A stretch of 64,000 nucleotides of DNA from Leifsonia sp. TF02-11 (lineage in GTDB: Bacteria; Actinomycetota; Actinomycetes; Actinomycetales; Microbacteriaceae): NCBI RefSeq assembly GCF_017565305.1, contig NZ_JAGEKP010000013.1:124001-188000 (forward strand), given 5' to 3'. The notes beneath the pieces were generated by a model that saw only the letters and a list, made by a program, of their open reading frames with translations, did not search any database and was not told the DNA's origin. Shown piece after piece: positions 50,062-60,272 of this stretch. Positions within the stretch are counted from its first letter, which is position 1. Every line of letters begins with the position of its first letter. The translations under genes were made by a program, and so were the position numbers.

Positions 50062-50516
50062 GCACACAGCCTCTCGGGCCGGCCGCCGGCGTGGGGGCGC
50101 GAGGGCGAATCGGTGGAGAACTCGGGTCGAAGTGTCGCGGTGGAGGAGTCTCTGCGGAGCCAGCATCGAGCCGCGACACGCCCGGGTTGCAGCATTGCCG
50201 CGTATCTGGCAAACTTGTCTGGTTCAACATTTCGGAACGAGTGCGCTCACGTGTGCTCCGAACGGATCACTGCCAGGCAGTGCATAGCCCACCGCGGGAG
50301 TCTTCGGACCGGCGGTCGAGGGGTTAGGCCGCAGGTAGCAGGACATGCTCACAATCGACATCCTCGAGAAACAGGCCACAGGTCTGTGCTCAGGCGGTGC
50401 GTGAGTTGACAGAAGAATAGTGGCGTTTCCCACGCGTACGTCGCACTGCGTCCAATGCGAGGAACGGTTCGAGAGAGCCGTCTCGTACGACGCCATAACA
50501 AGAGAGAGAGTCAGAC
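50062..50516 (+). other. Intergenic region and S10 operon leader
   Basis: 455 bases with no gene. Candidate promoters are TTGCAG, 17 bases, CAAACT (50187-50215), and a weaker element around TTGACA at 50406 with AATAGT at 50416. A leader of up to 295 bases would precede rpsJ, whose ribosome site is the purine run AGAGAGAGAG just upstream of 50517. Regulation by a ribosomal protein is possible, but I recognise no known S10-leader fold. Confidence 0.45.
50187..50215 (+). promoter_or_regulatory. Candidate S10 operon promoter
   Basis: TTGCAG (50187-50192) and CAAACT (50210-50215) are separated by 17 bases. The -10 is weak, but both key positions (A2 and T6) are kept. Confidence 0.4.
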
Positions 50517-50825
50517 ATGGCGGGACAGAAGATCCGCATTCGGCTTAAGTCGTATGACCACGAGGTCATCGACACCTCGGCGCGCAAGATCGTCGACACG
50601 GTGACCCGTGCAGGCGCGACCGTCGTCGGCCCCGTGCCGCTTCCCACCGAGAAGAACGTGGTGTGTGTCATCCGTTCGCCCCACAAGTACAAGGACAGCC
50701 GCGAGCACTTCGAGATGCGCACGCACAAGCGGCTGATCGACATCATCGACCCGACGCCGAAGGCCGTCGACTCGCTCATGCGTCTCGACCTGCCCGCCGA
50801 CGTCAACATCGAGATCAAGCTCTAA
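50517..50825 (+). CDS. rpsJ: 30S ribosomal protein S10
   Basis: 102 residues, usual length. [20 protein letters not shown] and [15 protein letters not shown] are signatures; it sits in the subunit head and also takes part in NusB-linked antitermination in other bacteria. First gene of the S10 operon; rplC follows after 14 bp. Confidence 0.99.
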   Translation: MAGQKIRIRLKSYDHEVIDTSARKIVDTVTRAGATVVGPVPLPTEKNVVCVIRSPHKYKDSREHFEMRTHKRLIDIIDPTPKAVDSLMRLDLPADVNIEIKL

Positions 50826-50839
50826 GGGGGAGTGCCGCT

Positions 50840-51499
50840 ATGTCCAACATCGACAGCAAGACCTCCAAGGGCCTCCTCGGCAAGAAGCTCGGCATGACCC
50901 AGGTCTGGGACGAGAACAACAAGCTCATCCCCGTGACCGTCATCGAGATCACGCCGAACGTCGTGACCCAGGTCCGCACCCCCGAGGTCGACGGCTACAA
51001 CGCCGTCCAGATCGCCTACGGCCAGATCGACCCGCGCAAGGTGAACAAGCCGGCCGCCGGCCACTTCGAGAAGGCGGGCGTCACGCCGCGCCGTCACCTC
51101 ACCGAGGTCCGCACCGCCGACGCCGCCGAGTACTCGGCCGGCCAGGAGCTCACCGTGGACGCCACCTTCGAGGCCGGCCAGCTGGTCGACGTCGTCGGCA
51201 CCTCCAAGGGCAAGGGCTTCGCCGGTGTCATGAAGCGCCACAACTTCCAGGGCGTCTCCGCTTCGCACGGTGCGCACCGCAACCACCGCAAGCCGGGCTC
51301 CATCGGCGCCTCCTCGACCCCGAGCCGTGTCTTCAAGGGCATGCGCATGGCCGGTCGCATGGGTGGCGAGCGCGTGACCGTCCTGAACCTCAAGGTCCAG
51401 GCCGTCGACGCCGAGAAGGGCCTGCTGCTCGTCAAGGGTGCCGTTCCCGGCGCTCGTGGCCGCATCGTTTTCGTCCGCAACGCAGTGAAGGGGGCCTGA
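50840..51499 (+). CDS. rplC: 50S ribosomal protein L3
   Basis: 219 residues. [15 protein letters not shown] at the start, and [15 protein letters not shown] plus [15 protein letters not shown] for the extension reaching the peptidyl-transferase centre. ATG at 50840 with GGGGGAG upstream; an in-frame start at 50663 would overlap rpsJ and is rejected. Confidence 0.99.
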   Translation: MSNIDSKTSKGLLGKKLGMTQVWDENNKLIPVTVIEITPNVVTQVRTPEVDGYNAVQIAYGQIDPRKVNKPAAGHFEKAGVTPRRHLTEVRTADAAEYSAGQELTVDATFEAGQLVDVVGTSKGKGFAGVMKRHNFQGVSASHGAHRNHRKPGSIGASSTPSRVFKGMRMAGRMGGERVTVLNLKVQAVDAEKGLLLVKGAVPGARGRIVFVRNAVKGA

Positions 51500-51503
51500 G
51501 TAA

Positions 51504-52169
51504 ATGGCTACCTCGATTGACGTCCTCGACCTCAAGGGCATGAAGGCCGGCTCCGTCGAGCTTCCCGACTCCCTGTTCGACGTTCAGACCAACATCCCGC
51601 TGATCCACCAGGTCGTCACCGCCCAGCTCGCCGCCGCGCGTCAGGGCACCCACAAGGTGAAGAACCGTGGTGAGGTCTCCGGTGCCGGTCGCAAGCCGTT
51701 CAAGCAGAAGGGAACCGGTCGCGCTCGTCAGGGCTCGATCCGCGCCCCTCAGATGACCGGCGGTGGCATCGTCCACGGACCGACCCCGCGCGACTACTCG
51801 CAGCGCACCCCCAAGAAGATGATCGCCGCTGCTCTGCTCGGCGCCCTCTCGGACCGCGCCCGCGGCAGCCGCATCCACGCCGTCCAGGCGTTCACGGCCG
51901 GCGAGACCCCCTCGACCAAGGCCGTCGTGGAGCTGCTCTCGGGCGTCGCGACCTCCAAGCACGTCCTCGTCGTGCTCGAGCGCGACGACGAGCTGGGCTT
52001 CAAGAGCGTCCGCAACGTGCCGTCCGTGCACGTGCTGACCTACGACCAGCTGAACGCCTACGACGTCCTGGTGAGCGACGACATCGTCTTCTCGCAGGCC
52101 GCTCTGGAGGGCTTCATCGAGGCGAAGACCAACAGCGCCGCGACCAAGAAGGAAGAGGTGGACGCCTGA
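51504..52169 (+). CDS. rplD: 50S ribosomal protein L4
   Basis: 221 residues. The tunnel-lining loop is recognised by [38 protein letters not shown] closes the globular domain. In some bacteria L4 represses its own operon; nothing here shows whether it does so. The stop overlaps the rplW start by one base. Confidence 0.99.
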   Translation: MATSIDVLDLKGMKAGSVELPDSLFDVQTNIPLIHQVVTAQLAAARQGTHKVKNRGEVSGAGRKPFKQKGTGRARQGSIRAPQMTGGGIVHGPTPRDYSQRTPKKMIAAALLGALSDRARGSRIHAVQAFTAGETPSTKAVVELLSGVATSKHVLVVLERDDELGFKSVRNVPSVHVLTYDQLNAYDVLVSDDIVFSQAALEGFIEAKTNSAATKKEEVDA

Positions 52170-52468
52170 TGGCCGCCGTCAACAAGGACCCGCGCGACAT
52201 CATCATCGCTCCGGTCGTCTCCGAGAAGAGCTACGGCCTGATCGACGAGGGCAAGTACACCTTCCTCGTCGACACCCGCTCGAACAAGACCGAGATCAAG
52301 CTCGCGATCGAGTCGATCTTCAAGGTCGAGGTCGCGTCGGTGAACACCCTGAACCGTCAGGGCAAGACCCGCCGCACCAAGTTCGGCATCGGCAAGCGCA
52401 AGGACACCAAGCGTGCCATCGTCACGCTGAAGTCCGGTTCCATCGACATCTTCACGGCCGTCGGCTGA
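52169..52468 (+). CDS. rplW: 50S ribosomal protein L23
   Basis: 99 residues. [15 protein letters not shown] and [19 protein letters not shown] are typical. It sits by the exit tunnel and docks SRP and trigger factor. ATG overlaps the rplD stop (TGATG). Confidence 0.99.
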   Translation: MAAVNKDPRDIIIAPVVSEKSYGLIDEGKYTFLVDTRSNKTEIKLAIESIFKVEVASVNTLNRQGKTRRTKFGIGKRKDTKRAIVTLKSGSIDIFTAVG

Positions 52469-52492
52469 GCGAAGGACTAGAGGAAAACAGAC

Positions 52493-53332
52493 ATGGCTAT
52501 TCGTAACTACAAGCCCACGACCCCCGGTCGTCGCGGCTCCTCGGTCGCCGACTTCGCCGAGATCACCCGGTCGACGCCGGAGAAGTCCCTTCTCCGTCCG
52601 CTGTCGAAGACCGGTGGCCGCAACAACCAGGGCCGCATCACGACGCGTCACATCGGTGGTGGCCACAAGCGCCAGTACCGCGTGATCGACTTCCGTCGCA
52701 ACGACAAGGACGGCGTCAACGCCAAGGTCGCGCACATCGAGTACGACCCCAACCGCACCGCGCGCATCGCGCTGCTCCACTTCGTGGACGGCACCAAGCG
52801 CTACATCCTGGCTCCCGCCGGGCTGAAGCAAGGCGACGTGGTCGAGTCGGGCGCCGGCTCGGACATCAAGCCGGGCAACAACCTGCCGCTGCGCAACATC
52901 CCGACCGGTACCGTCGTGCACGCCATCGAGCTGAAGCCGGGCGGGGGCGCCAAGCTGGCGCGTTCCGCCGGTGCCTCGGTGCGTCTCGTCGCGAAGGACG
53001 GCCCCTACGCCCAGCTGCGCCTCCCCTCGGGCGAGGTCCGCAACGTCGACGCGCGCTGCCGCGCGACGATCGGCGAGGTCGGCAACGCCGAGCAGTCGAA
53101 CATCAACTGGGGCAAGGCCGGCCGCATGCGCTGGAAGGGCGTCCGCCCGACCGTCCGCGGTGTCGCGATGAACCCGATCGACCACCCGCACGGTGGTGGT
53201 GAGGGCAAGACCTCGGGTGGTCGCCACCCGGTCAGCCCGTGGGGTCAGAAGGAAGGCCGCACGCGCCACCCCAACAAGGAAAGCGACAAGCTCATCGTCC
53301 GCCGCCGTAACGCCGGCAAGAAGCGTAAGTAG
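52493..53332 (+). CDS. rplB: 50S ribosomal protein L2
   Basis: 279 residues. Begins [17 protein letters not shown]; the C-terminal [20 protein letters not shown] holds the conserved histidine near the peptidyl-transferase centre. Two-domain OB/SH3 protein needed for subunit joining. Follows rplW after 24 bp. Confidence 0.99.
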   Translation: MAIRNYKPTTPGRRGSSVADFAEITRSTPEKSLLRPLSKTGGRNNQGRITTRHIGGGHKRQYRVIDFRRNDKDGVNAKVAHIEYDPNRTARIALLHFVDGTKRYILAPAGLKQGDVVESGAGSDIKPGNNLPLRNIPTGTVVHAIELKPGGGAKLARSAGASVRLVAKDGPYAQLRLPSGEVRNVDARCRATIGEVGNAEQSNINWGKAGRMRWKGVRPTVRGVAMNPIDHPHGGGEGKTSGGRHPVSPWGQKEGRTRHPNKESDKLIVRRRNAGKKRK

Positions 53333-53344
53333 GAGTTCGAGAAG

Positions 53345-53626
53345 ATGCCACGCAGTCTCAAGAAGGGCCCCTTCGTCGACGAGCACCTGTTTCGCAAGGT
53401 GGTCGCCGCGAACGAGGCCAACAGCAAGAACGTGATCAAGACCTGGTCGCGCCGCTCGATGATCATCCCGGCCATGCTGGGTCACACCATCGCGGTGCAC
53501 GACGGTCGCAAGCACATCCCGGTGTTCGTCACCGAGACCATGGTCGGTCACAAGCTGGGCGAGTTCGCGCCCACCCGCACCTTCCGTGGTCACGTGAAGG
53601 ACGACAAGAAGGGTCGCCGCCGCTAA
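53345..53626 (+). CDS. rpsS: 30S ribosomal protein S19
   Basis: 93 residues. [18 protein letters not shown] and [16 protein letters not shown] are diagnostic; with S13 it binds the head of 16S rRNA. Confidence 0.99.
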   Translation: MPRSLKKGPFVDEHLFRKVVAANEANSKNVIKTWSRRSMIIPAMLGHTIAVHDGRKHIPVFVTETMVGHKLGEFAPTRTFRGHVKDDKKGRRR

Positions 53627-53650
53627 CGCGGTGGCGTAAGGAGGAGAGAA

Positions 53651-54043
53651 ATGGTGGAGTCGATCGCACGCGTGCGTCACATCCGCGTCACCCCCATGAA
53701 GGCCCGCCGCGTCGTCAACCTGATCCGCGGCAAGCAGGCTCAGGAGGCCCTGGCCATCCTGAAGTTCGCCCCGCAGGGTGCGAGCGAGCCGGTCTACAAG
53801 CTCGTCGCGTCGGCCATCGCCAACGCGCGCGTCAAGGCCGACCAGAGCAACACCTATCTGGACGAGCAGGACCTGTACGTGAGCCGCGCCTTCGTGGACG
53901 AGGGCACGACCCTCAAGCGGTTCCAGCCGCGTGCACAGGGCCGCGCCTTCCGCATCAACAAGCGCACCAGCCACATCACGATCGTCCTCGCGACGCCGGA
54001 TGAGGTTCAGGACGCCAAGGCTACGAAGAAGGCGAGCAACTAA
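53651..54043 (+). CDS. rplV: 50S ribosomal protein L22
   Basis: 130 residues, slightly long. The beta-hairpin that reaches the tunnel constriction is [19 protein letters not shown]; no macrolide-type insertion is seen. GAGGAGAG precedes the ATG. The stop overlaps the rpsC start by one base. Confidence 0.99.
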   Translation: MVESIARVRHIRVTPMKARRVVNLIRGKQAQEALAILKFAPQGASEPVYKLVASAIANARVKADQSNTYLDEQDLYVSRAFVDEGTTLKRFQPRAQGRAFRINKRTSHITIVLATPDEVQDAKATKKASN

Positions 54044-54816
54044 TGGGTCAGAAAGTCAACCCGTACGGCTTCCGTCTGGGCATCACCACCGACCACGTGT
54101 CGCGCTGGTTCTCGGACAGCACGAAGAAGGGTCAGCGTTACAGCGACTACCTCGCTGAGGACGTCAAGATCCGCACCCTGCTGAAGACGTCGCTCGACCG
54201 CGCGGGCGTGTCCCGCATCGAGATCGAGCGCACCCGCGACCGCGTCCGCGTCGACATCCACACCGCCCGCCCGGGCATCGTGATCGGTCGCCGTGGCGCC
54301 GAGGCCGAGCGCATCCGCGCCGACCTCGAGAAGCTCTCGGGCAAGCAGATCCAGCTGAACATCCTCGAGGTCAAGAACCCCGAGGCCGACGCTCAGCTCG
54401 TCGCCCAGGGCATCGCCGAGCAGCTCGCCGCCCGCGTGGCCTTCCGCCGCGCGATGCGCAAGGGCCTGCAGGGCGCTCAGCGCGCCGGCGCCAAGGGTGT
54501 CCGCATCCAGGTGTCCGGCCGTCTCGGCGGCGCCGAGATGAGCCGCTCCGAGTTCTACCGCGAGGGTCGTGTGCCGCTGCACACGCTCCGCGCCAACATC
54601 GACTACGGCTTCTACGAGGCCAAGACCACCTTCGGTCGCATCGGTGTCAAGGTGTGGATCTACAAGGGCGACATCACGAACAAGGAGCTTGCTCGCGAGC
54701 AGGCCAACCAGAAGCCGTCGCGCGAGCGCAACGACCGTGACCGTCCGCGTCGCGGCGGTGGCCGGGGCAACGCTCCCGCCGAGACCGCGCCGGCCGCAGC
54801 AGGAGTTGAGGCATAA
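54043..54816 (+). CDS. rpsC: 30S ribosomal protein S3
   Basis: 257 residues. KH domain with [15 protein letters not shown]; the C-terminal domain is followed by a basic then Ala-rich tail ([17 protein letters not shown]), some 40 residues longer than in E. coli. It forms part of the mRNA entry site. Confidence 0.99.
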   Translation: MGQKVNPYGFRLGITTDHVSRWFSDSTKKGQRYSDYLAEDVKIRTLLKTSLDRAGVSRIEIERTRDRVRVDIHTARPGIVIGRRGAEAERIRADLEKLSGKQIQLNILEVKNPEADAQLVAQGIAEQLAARVAFRRAMRKGLQGAQRAGAKGVRIQVSGRLGGAEMSRSEFYREGRVPLHTLRANIDYGFYEAKTTFGRIGVKVWIYKGDITNKELAREQANQKPSRERNDRDRPRRGGGRGNAPAETAPAAAGVEA

Positions 54817-54818
54817 CC

Positions 54819-55238
54819 ATGTTGATCCCACGCAGAGTCAAGCACCGCAAGCAGCACCACCCCGGCCGTAGCGGCCAGGCGACCGGTGGCACGAAGGTCT
54901 CCTTCGGCGAGTTCGGCATCCAGGCCCTGACCCCCGCTTACGTGACCAACCGTCAGATCGAGTCCGCTCGTATCGCCATGACGCGTCACATCAAGCGTGG
55001 CGGCAAGGTGTGGATCAACATCTACCCGGACCGTCCGCTCACGAAGAAGCCGGCCGAGACCCGAATGGGTTCCGGTAAGGGTTCGCCGGAGTGGTGGGTC
55101 GCGAACGTCAAGCCGGGTCGAGTCCTCTTCGAGGTCTCCGGCGTCTCCGAGGAACTCGCTCGCGAGGCCATGACCCGTGCAATCCACAAGCTGCCCCTCA
55201 AGGCACGCATCATCAAGCGCGAGGAGGGCGACGCGTAA
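54819..55238 (+). CDS. rplP: 50S ribosomal protein L16
   Basis: 139 residues. [18 protein letters not shown] at the start and [19 protein letters not shown] in the middle mark the family; it positions A-site tRNA. Overlaps rpmC by one base. Confidence 0.99.
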   Translation: MLIPRRVKHRKQHHPGRSGQATGGTKVSFGEFGIQALTPAYVTNRQIESARIAMTRHIKRGGKVWINIYPDRPLTKKPAETRMGSGKGSPEWWVANVKPGRVLFEVSGVSEELAREAMTRAIHKLPLKARIIKREEGDA

Positions 55239-55570
55239 TGGCGATCGGCACCAAGGAGCTCGCTCCCAGCGAGCTCGACACCTTTGAAGACGAGCGTCTG
55301 ATCGACGAGCTGAAGAAGGCCAAGGAAGAGCTGTTCAACCTGCGCTTCCAGTCGGCCACCGGCCAGCTCGAGAGCCACGGCCGCCTGCGTGCGGTCAAGC
55401 GCGACATCGCTCGTATCTACACCGTGATCCGCGAGCGCGAGCTCGGGATCCGGGCCACGCCGGCTCCGGCCGAGGTGGCGCCTGCCAAGGCAGAGAAGAA
55501 GAGCAAGGCGAAGAAGGAGGCCGCGGAGGCCCCCGAAGTCGCCGAGACCGAGACTGAGGAGGCCAAGTAA
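55238..55570 (+). CDS. rpmC: 50S ribosomal protein L29 with C-terminal extension
   Basis: 110 residues, against the usual 60-75. The helical hairpin is normal ([20 protein letters not shown], then [20 protein letters not shown]). From residue 75 a Lys/Ala/Glu tail ([20 protein letters not shown]) is added, probably disordered and near the tunnel exit. ATG at 55238 overlaps the rplP stop. Confidence 0.98.
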   Translation: MAIGTKELAPSELDTFEDERLIDELKKAKEELFNLRFQSATGQLESHGRLRAVKRDIARIYTVIRERELGIRATPAPAEVAPAKAEKKSKAKKEAAEAPEVAETETEEAK

Positions 55571-55875
55571 TGGCTGAGACCACCAAGGCTGCGGCCGCGG
55601 AGTCGGCGGCCGACGAGGCCCTCGTCCGTGGGTACCGCAAGGCCCGTCGCGGGTACGTCGTCAGCGACAAGATGGACAAGACCATCGTCGTCGAGGTCGA
55701 GGACCGCGTGAAGCACCCCCTGTACGGCAAGGTCATCCGCCGCACCTCCAAGGTGAAGGCGCACGACGAGAACAACACCGCCGGCATCGGCGACCTCGTT
55801 CTCATCAACGAGACCCGTCCGCTGAGCGCCTCCAAGCGGTGGCGCCTGGTTGAGATTCTGGAGAAGGCCAAGTGA
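55570..55875 (+). CDS. rpsQ: 30S ribosomal protein S17 with N-terminal extension
   Basis: 101 residues. A 20-residue Ala/Glu-rich start precedes the OB-fold core ([18 protein letters not shown], then [19 protein letters not shown]). It binds 16S rRNA helix 11 region. The stop overlaps the rplN GTG by four bases. Confidence 0.99.
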   Translation: MAETTKAAAAESAADEALVRGYRKARRGYVVSDKMDKTIVVEVEDRVKHPLYGKVIRRTSKVKAHDENNTAGIGDLVLINETRPLSASKRWRLVEILEKAK

Positions 55876-56240
55876 TTCAGCAGGAATCCCGACTCAAGGT
55901 CGCCGACAACACCGGCGCCAAGGAGCTTCTCGCCATCCGCGTCCTCGGCGGCTCGAGCCGTCGCTACGCCGGCCTCGGTGACGTCATCGTCGCCACGGTC
56001 AAGGACGCGATCCCCGGCGGCAACGTCAAGAAGGGCGATGTCGTCAAGGCCGTCGTCGTGCGCGTGCGGAAGAACACCCGCCGCCCGGACGGCTCCTACA
56101 TCAAGTTCGACGAGAACGCCGCCGTGATCCTGAAGAACGACGGTGACCCCCGTGGTACCCGTATCTTCGGCCCGGTCGGCCGTGAGCTTCGCGACAAGAA
56201 GTTCATGAAGATCATCTCGCTGGCCCCGGAGGTGCTGTAA
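55872..56240 (+). CDS. rplN: 50S ribosomal protein L14
   Basis: 122 residues. [19 protein letters not shown] and [18 protein letters not shown] are standard. GTG start embedded in the rpsQ stop (GTGA), so the two are translationally coupled. Confidence 0.99.
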   Translation: MIQQESRLKVADNTGAKELLAIRVLGGSSRRYAGLGDVIVATVKDAIPGGNVKKGDVVKAVVVRVRKNTRRPDGSYIKFDENAAVILKNDGDPRGTRIFGPVGRELRDKKFMKIISLAPEVL

Positions 56241-56243
56241 CCC

Positions 56244-56603
56244 ATGGCGAACATCAAGAAGGGCGACCTGGTCCAGGTCATCTCGGGCCGTTCGCAGGCC
56301 CGCGGTGGTGACCGTGGCAAGCAGGGTCGCGTCATCGAGGTCCTCGTCGAGAAGAACCGCGTGATCGTCGAGGGCGTCAACTTCGTGACCAAGCACGTGC
56401 GCGTCGGCCAGACGCAGCGTGGCACGAAGACCGGCGGCATCGAGACGCACGAGGCTCCGATCCACGTGTCCAACGTGGCGCTCGTCGACCCCGAGACCAA
56501 GAAGCCGACCCGCGTCGGCTTCCGCAACGAGACCGTTACGAAGGACGGCGTCACCAAGACGGTCCGCGTTCGTTACGCCAAGAAGTCTGGTAAGGACCTG
56601 TAA
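56244..56603 (+). CDS. rplX: 50S ribosomal protein L24
   Basis: 119 residues. KOW domain: [20 protein letters not shown] and [20 protein letters not shown]. Early assembly protein. Overlaps rplE by one base. Confidence 0.99.
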   Translation: MANIKKGDLVQVISGRSQARGGDRGKQGRVIEVLVEKNRVIVEGVNFVTKHVRVGQTQRGTKTGGIETHEAPIHVSNVALVDPETKKPTRVGFRNETVTKDGVTKTVRVRYAKKSGKDL

Positions 56604-57190
56604 TGACGGACACTGCAACGAGTGCTGGCAAAATCCAGCCTCGCCTGAAGCAGAAGTACAAGACCGAGATCGCCGCGAACCTGTCCAAGGACTTCGGCTT
56701 CACGAACGTGCACCAGGTGCCCGGCCTCGTGAAGATCGTCGTCAACATGGGCGTGGGCGAGGCGGCTCGTGACGGCAAGGTGATCGACGGGGCCATCAAC
56801 GACCTCACCCTGATCACCGGCCAGAAGCCTCAGGTCACCAAGGCCCGCAAGTCCATCGCGCAGTTCAAGCTGCGCGAGGGCCAGCCGATCGGTGCGCACG
56901 TCACGCTGCGCGGCGACCGGATGTGGGAGTTCCTCGACCGTCTGCTCTCGCTCGCGCTGCCCCGCATCCGGGACTTCCGCGGCCTGAGCGACCGTCAGTT
57001 CGACGGCAACGGCAACTACACGTTCGGTCTCACGGAGCAGTCGATGTTCCACGAGATCAACCAGGACAGGATCGACCGCGTCCGCGGTATGGACATCACG
57101 GTCGTGACCACCGCCAAGAACGACGACGAGGGCCGCGCGCTGCTCAAGCAGCTCGGCTTCCCGTTCCGTTCGAACGAGACAAGCAACTGA
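56603..57190 (+). CDS. rplE: 50S ribosomal protein L5
   Basis: 195 residues, with a slightly longer N-terminus than E. coli. [20 protein letters not shown] and [20 protein letters not shown] are diagnostic. It binds 5S rRNA. rpsN, normally next, is missing here. Confidence 0.99.
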   Translation: MTDTATSAGKIQPRLKQKYKTEIAANLSKDFGFTNVHQVPGLVKIVVNMGVGEAARDGKVIDGAINDLTLITGQKPQVTKARKSIAQFKLREGQPIGAHVTLRGDRMWEFLDRLLSLALPRIRDFRGLSDRQFDGNGNYTFGLTEQSMFHEINQDRIDRVRGMDITVVTTAKNDDEGRALLKQLGFPFRSNETSN

Positions 57191-57211
57191 ACCTAGTACC
57201 CTTGTCTACTT

Positions 57212-57237
57212 GTGGGCCGGCCACCCGGCCGGCCCAC
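57212..57237 (+). terminator. Perfect 11-bp hairpin where rpsN would be
   Basis: GTGGGCCGGCC (57212-57222) and its exact complement (57227-57237) surround ACCC in the 111-bp gap between rplE and rpsH. It has the form of an intrinsic terminator or an RNA-processing signal within the spc operon. No coding sequence fits the gap. Confidence 0.65.
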
Positions 57238-57301
57238 TTCCACCACAGGTCGTCAGTCGTGTAACGGCTGAACGAAACCTGGTGAACAAAGGAAAACCGC
57301 A

Positions 57302-57700
57302 ATGACGATGACAGATCCGGTCGCAGACATGCTGACCAGACTGCGCAACGCGAACTCGGCACACCACGACACCGTGTCGATGCCGCACTCCAAGCTCAAG
57401 GCACACATCGCCGAGATCCTCACCTCCGAGGGCTACATCTCCGGCTGGGAGGTCTCGGACGCCCGTGTCGGCCAGACCCTGACGCTCAACCTCAAGTTCG
57501 GTCCGAACCGTGAGCGCTCCATCGCCGGCATCAAGCGCGTCTCCAAGCCCGGCCTCCGCGTCTACGCGAAGTCGACGGAGATCCCCAAGGTCCTCGGCGG
57601 CCTCGGTGTCGCCATCCTGTCCACCTCCTCGGGGCTCCTCACGGACCGCCAGGCTGAGAAGAAGGGCGTGGGTGGGGAAGTCCTCGCCTACGTGTGGTGA
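57302..57700 (+). CDS. rpsH: 30S ribosomal protein S8
   Basis: 132 residues. [20 protein letters not shown] at the start and [19 protein letters not shown] then [19 protein letters not shown] at the C-terminus. In E. coli S8 represses the spc operon; the target site is not obvious here. Ribosome site AAAGGAAAA upstream. Confidence 0.99.
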   Translation: MTMTDPVADMLTRLRNANSAHHDTVSMPHSKLKAHIAEILTSEGYISGWEVSDARVGQTLTLNLKFGPNRERSIAGIKRVSKPGLRVYAKSTEIPKVLGGLGVAILSTSSGLLTDRQAEKKGVGGEVLAYVW

Positions 57701-57707
57701 CCCTGCC

Positions 57708-58244
57708 ATGTCGCGTATTGGAAGACTGCCCATCGACATCCCCGCTGGGGTCGATGTGAAGATCGACGGCCAGACCGTCACTGTCAAGGGCCCGAAGGGC
57801 GAGCTCACGCTCGTCGTCGCGAGCCCGATCGAGGCGAAGCTGGAGGAGGGCCAGGTCCTGGTCACCCGCCCGGACGACGAGCGCGCATCGCGTTCGCTCC
57901 ACGGCCTCACCCGCACGCTCATCAACAACAACATCATCGGCGTCACCGAGGGCTACTCCAAGGGCCTCGAGATCGTCGGCACCGGTTACCGCGTGGCGCA
58001 GAAGGGCGCGGGCGTCGAGTTCGCCCTCGGCTTCTCCCACCCGGTCAACGTGGAGCCGCCGGCCGGCATCACCTTCACGGTCGAGGGCAACAACAAGCTC
58101 ACCGTGAGCGGGATCGACAAGCAGGCCGTGGGCGAGGTCGCCGCGAACATCCGCAAGATCCGCAAGCCCGAGCCGTACAAGGGCAAGGGCGTGCGGTACG
58201 CCGGCGAGGTCGTTCGTCGCAAGGCCGGAAAGGCTGGTAAGTAA
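57708..58244 (+). CDS. rplF: 50S ribosomal protein L6
   Basis: 178 residues. [20 protein letters not shown] at the start, and the rRNA-binding [18 protein letters not shown] near the end. ATG at 57708, 7 bp after rpsH; a longer in-frame opening at 57510 lies inside rpsH and is rejected. Confidence 0.99.
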   Translation: MSRIGRLPIDIPAGVDVKIDGQTVTVKGPKGELTLVVASPIEAKLEEGQVLVTRPDDERASRSLHGLTRTLINNNIIGVTEGYSKGLEIVGTGYRVAQKGAGVEFALGFSHPVNVEPPAGITFTVEGNNKLTVSGIDKQAVGEVAANIRKIRKPEPYKGKGVRYAGEVVRRKAGKAGK

Positions 58245-58246
58245 TC

Positions 58247-58618
58247 ATGGCTCTGGGTACCAGAGGAAAGAGCAAGGCGGCCGCCCGCGACCGTCGTCAC
58301 ACCCGTCTTCGCAAGAAGATCGAGGGCACCGCGCTTCGTCCGCGCCTGGTCGTCACCCGTTCGGCCCGCCACGTCTTCGTGCAGGTCGTCGACGACGCCA
58401 AGGGTCACACCGTTGCCTCCGCGTCGACCATGGAGGCCGACCTCCGCAGCTTCGACGGCGACAAGACCGCCAAGGCCCGCAAGGTCGGTGAGCTGGTCGC
58501 CGAGCGCGCGAAGAGCGCCGGCGTCGAGGCCGTGGTCTTCGACCGTGGCGGCAGCAAGTACGCCGGTCGCGTTGCGGCCGTCGCCGAAGGCGCTCGTGAA
58601 GGTGGGCTGAACCTGTGA
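58247..58618 (+). CDS. rplR: 50S ribosomal protein L18
   Basis: 123 residues. [19 protein letters not shown] and the C-terminal [20 protein letters not shown] are typical. It brings 5S rRNA to the large subunit together with L5. Its stop overlaps the rpsE GTG. Confidence 0.99.
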   Translation: MALGTRGKSKAAARDRRHTRLRKKIEGTALRPRLVVTRSARHVFVQVVDDAKGHTVASASTMEADLRSFDGDKTAKARKVGELVAERAKSAGVEAVVFDRGGSKYAGRVAAVAEGAREGGLNL

Positions 58619-59334
58619 GCGACGAGAACAACAAGGAGCAGACCGTGGCCGCTGAGGTAACGGAGACCGCGCAGCCGGTCGAGACCGCTGCGTCGACCGA
58701 CAACAACCGCGAGCGCGAGCCGCGCCGCGGTGGCCGGGAGCGCAACCCGAACCGTGATCGCGGCAGCCGTGACGCCGACAAGAGCCAGTTCCTGGAGCGC
58801 GTCGTCACCATCAACCGCGTCTCCAAGGTCGTGAAGGGTGGTCGTCGCTTCAGCTTCACCGCTCTCGTGGTCGTCGGAGACGGCAACGGCCTGGTGGGCG
58901 TCGGTTACGGCAAGGCCCGCGAGGTGCCGCTCGCGATCTCGAAGGGCGTCGAGGAGGCGAAGAAGAACTTCTTCCGCGTCCCGCGCGTCGGCAACACCAT
59001 CCCGCACCCGGTGCAGGGTGAGGCCGCCGCCGGCGTCGTCCTCCTGCGTCCGGCTGCCGCCGGTACCGGTGTTATCGCCGGTGGCCCGGTGCGCGCCGTC
59101 CTGGAGTGCGCCGGTATCCACGACGTGCTGAGCAAGTCGCTCGGTTCGTCCAACACGATCAACATCGTGCACGCGACCGTCGAGGCGCTGCAGCAGCTCG
59201 AGGAGCCCCGTGCCGTCGCAGCTCGCCGTGGTCTCGACTACGACCAGGTCGCGCCCGCGCGCCTGTTGCGTGCCGAGGCCGAGGCGGCCGAGGCCGCTGC
59301 TGCCGCCAAGAAGGCAGAGAAGGTAGGTGCCTGA
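58615..59334 (+). CDS. rpsE: 30S ribosomal protein S5 with N-terminal extension
   Basis: 239 residues, about 70 more than E. coli. The first 55 residues are Glu/Arg/Asn-rich (RREPRRG-like [17 protein letters not shown]) and probably disordered. The core starts at [20 protein letters not shown] and includes [21 protein letters not shown]5 guards decoding fidelity and the mRNA entrance. GTG start overlaps rplR. Confidence 0.99.
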   Translation: MSDENNKEQTVAAEVTETAQPVETAASTDNNREREPRRGGRERNPNRDRGSRDADKSQFLERVVTINRVSKVVKGGRRFSFTALVVVGDGNGLVGVGYGKAREVPLAISKGVEEAKKNFFRVPRVGNTIPHPVQGEAAAGVVLLRPAAAGTGVIAGGPVRAVLECAGIHDVLSKSLGSSNTINIVHATVEALQQLEEPRAVAARRGLDYDQVAPARLLRAEAEAAEAAAAAKKAEKVGA

Positions 59335-59519
59335 TGGCCGCGCGCCTGAAGATCACGCAGATCAAGTCGAAAGTGAGCGAGAAGCAGTACCAGCGCGACA
59401 CGCTGCGCAGTCTGGGACTGAAGCGAATCGGTGACGTCGTCGTCCGCGACGACAACTCGCAGAACCGCGGGTACGTCAAGACCGTCGCTCACCTGGTGAA
59501 GGTTGAGGAGATCGACTAA
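59334..59519 (+). CDS. rpmD: 50S ribosomal protein L30
   Basis: 61 residues. [20 protein letters not shown] and [15 protein letters not shown] are the family pattern. The ATG overlaps the rpsE stop and its own stop overlaps the rplO start (TAATG). Confidence 0.98.
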   Translation: MAARLKITQIKSKVSEKQYQRDTLRSLGLKRIGDVVVRDDNSQNRGYVKTVAHLVKVEEID

Positions 59520-60193
59520 TGGCTGACGACAAGCCGACCACTGAGGCTGCCGCCGCCGAGAAGCCGGCCGCCAAGAAGAGCACCACCAAGGCCGCCGCTG
59601 CGAAGCCGGCTGCCGAAAAGGCGGAGAAGGCTCCTGCCAAGAAGGCTCCGGCGAAGGCCGCTGCCGACAAGGCCGCTGCCTCCACCACCAAGGACGAGAC
59701 CGTCGCCGCCCCGGCGAAGAAGTCCTCGGCCAAGAAGGACGTCGCGGAGCCCCGCGAGCAGGTCCTGAAGGTGCACCACCTCCGTCCCGCCGCGGGCGCC
59801 AAGAAGGACAAGACCCGCGTCGGACGCGGTGAGGGTTCCAAGGGCAAGACCGCGGGCCGTGGCACGAAGGGCACCAAGGCCCGCTACCAGGTCCGCCCGG
59901 GCTTCCAGGGTGGCCAGCTGCCGTTCCACATGCGGTCCCCGAAGCTGCGCGGGTTCAAGAACCCGTTCCGCGTCGAGTACCAGGTGGTCAACCTCGAGAA
60001 GCTGGCCGAGCTGTACCCGGCCGGTGGCGATGTCACGATCGCCGACCTCGTCGCCAAGGGCGCCGTTCGCAAGAACGAGAAGGTCAAGGTTCTCGGTAAC
60101 GGCGACATTGCGGTTAAGCTGAACGTTGCGGTCGACAAGGTCTCCGGCTCTGCCGAGCAGAAGATCGTCGCCGCTGGTGGCTCCGTCAAGTAG
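59519..60193 (+). CDS. rplO: 50S ribosomal protein L15 with long N-terminal extension
   Basis: 224 residues, against about 145 usually. The first 80 are an Ala/Lys repeat-like, histone-tail-like segment ([15 protein letters not shown]). The normal L15 starts at [20 protein letters not shown] and keeps [20 protein letters not shown]. The extension may interact with rRNA or membranes near the tunnel; its role is unknown. Confidence 0.98.
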   Translation: MADDKPTTEAAAAEKPAAKKSTTKAAAAKPAAEKAEKAPAKKAPAKAAADKAAASTTKDETVAAPAKKSSAKKDVAEPREQVLKVHHLRPAAGAKKDKTRVGRGEGSKGKTAGRGTKGTKARYQVRPGFQGGQLPFHMRSPKLRGFKNPFRVEYQVVNLEKLAELYPAGGDVTIADLVAKGAVRKNEKVKVLGNGDIAVKLNVAVDKVSGSAEQKIVAAGGSVK

Positions 60194-60210
60194 CCGCCCG
60201 TAAAGCAGCG

Positions 60211-60244
60211 CAGTCGGGTGGCCGGGCAACCGGTCACCCGACTG
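60211..60244 (+). terminator. 15-bp hairpin with GCAA tetraloop between rplO and secY
   Basis: CAGTCGGGTGGCCGG (60211-60225) pairs with 60230-60244, with one G-T wobble, around a GNRA-type GCAA loop. It starts 17 bp after the rplO stop and lies 29 bp before the secY start. It could attenuate secY expression relative to the ribosomal genes. Confidence 0.65.
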
Positions 60245-60272
60245 GACTCTTACAGGAAAGCAGGACGCACTT

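Noticed and set aside
52058-53974. A 638-codon minus-strand frame across rplD to rplV
   Set aside because: It runs antisense to five certain ribosomal genes and has no family resemblance.
57191-57301. An overlooked rpsN in the rplE-rpsH gap
   Set aside because: The gap is 111 bp, too short for S14 (about 61 codons), and no CxxC zinc motif or S14 pattern is encoded.
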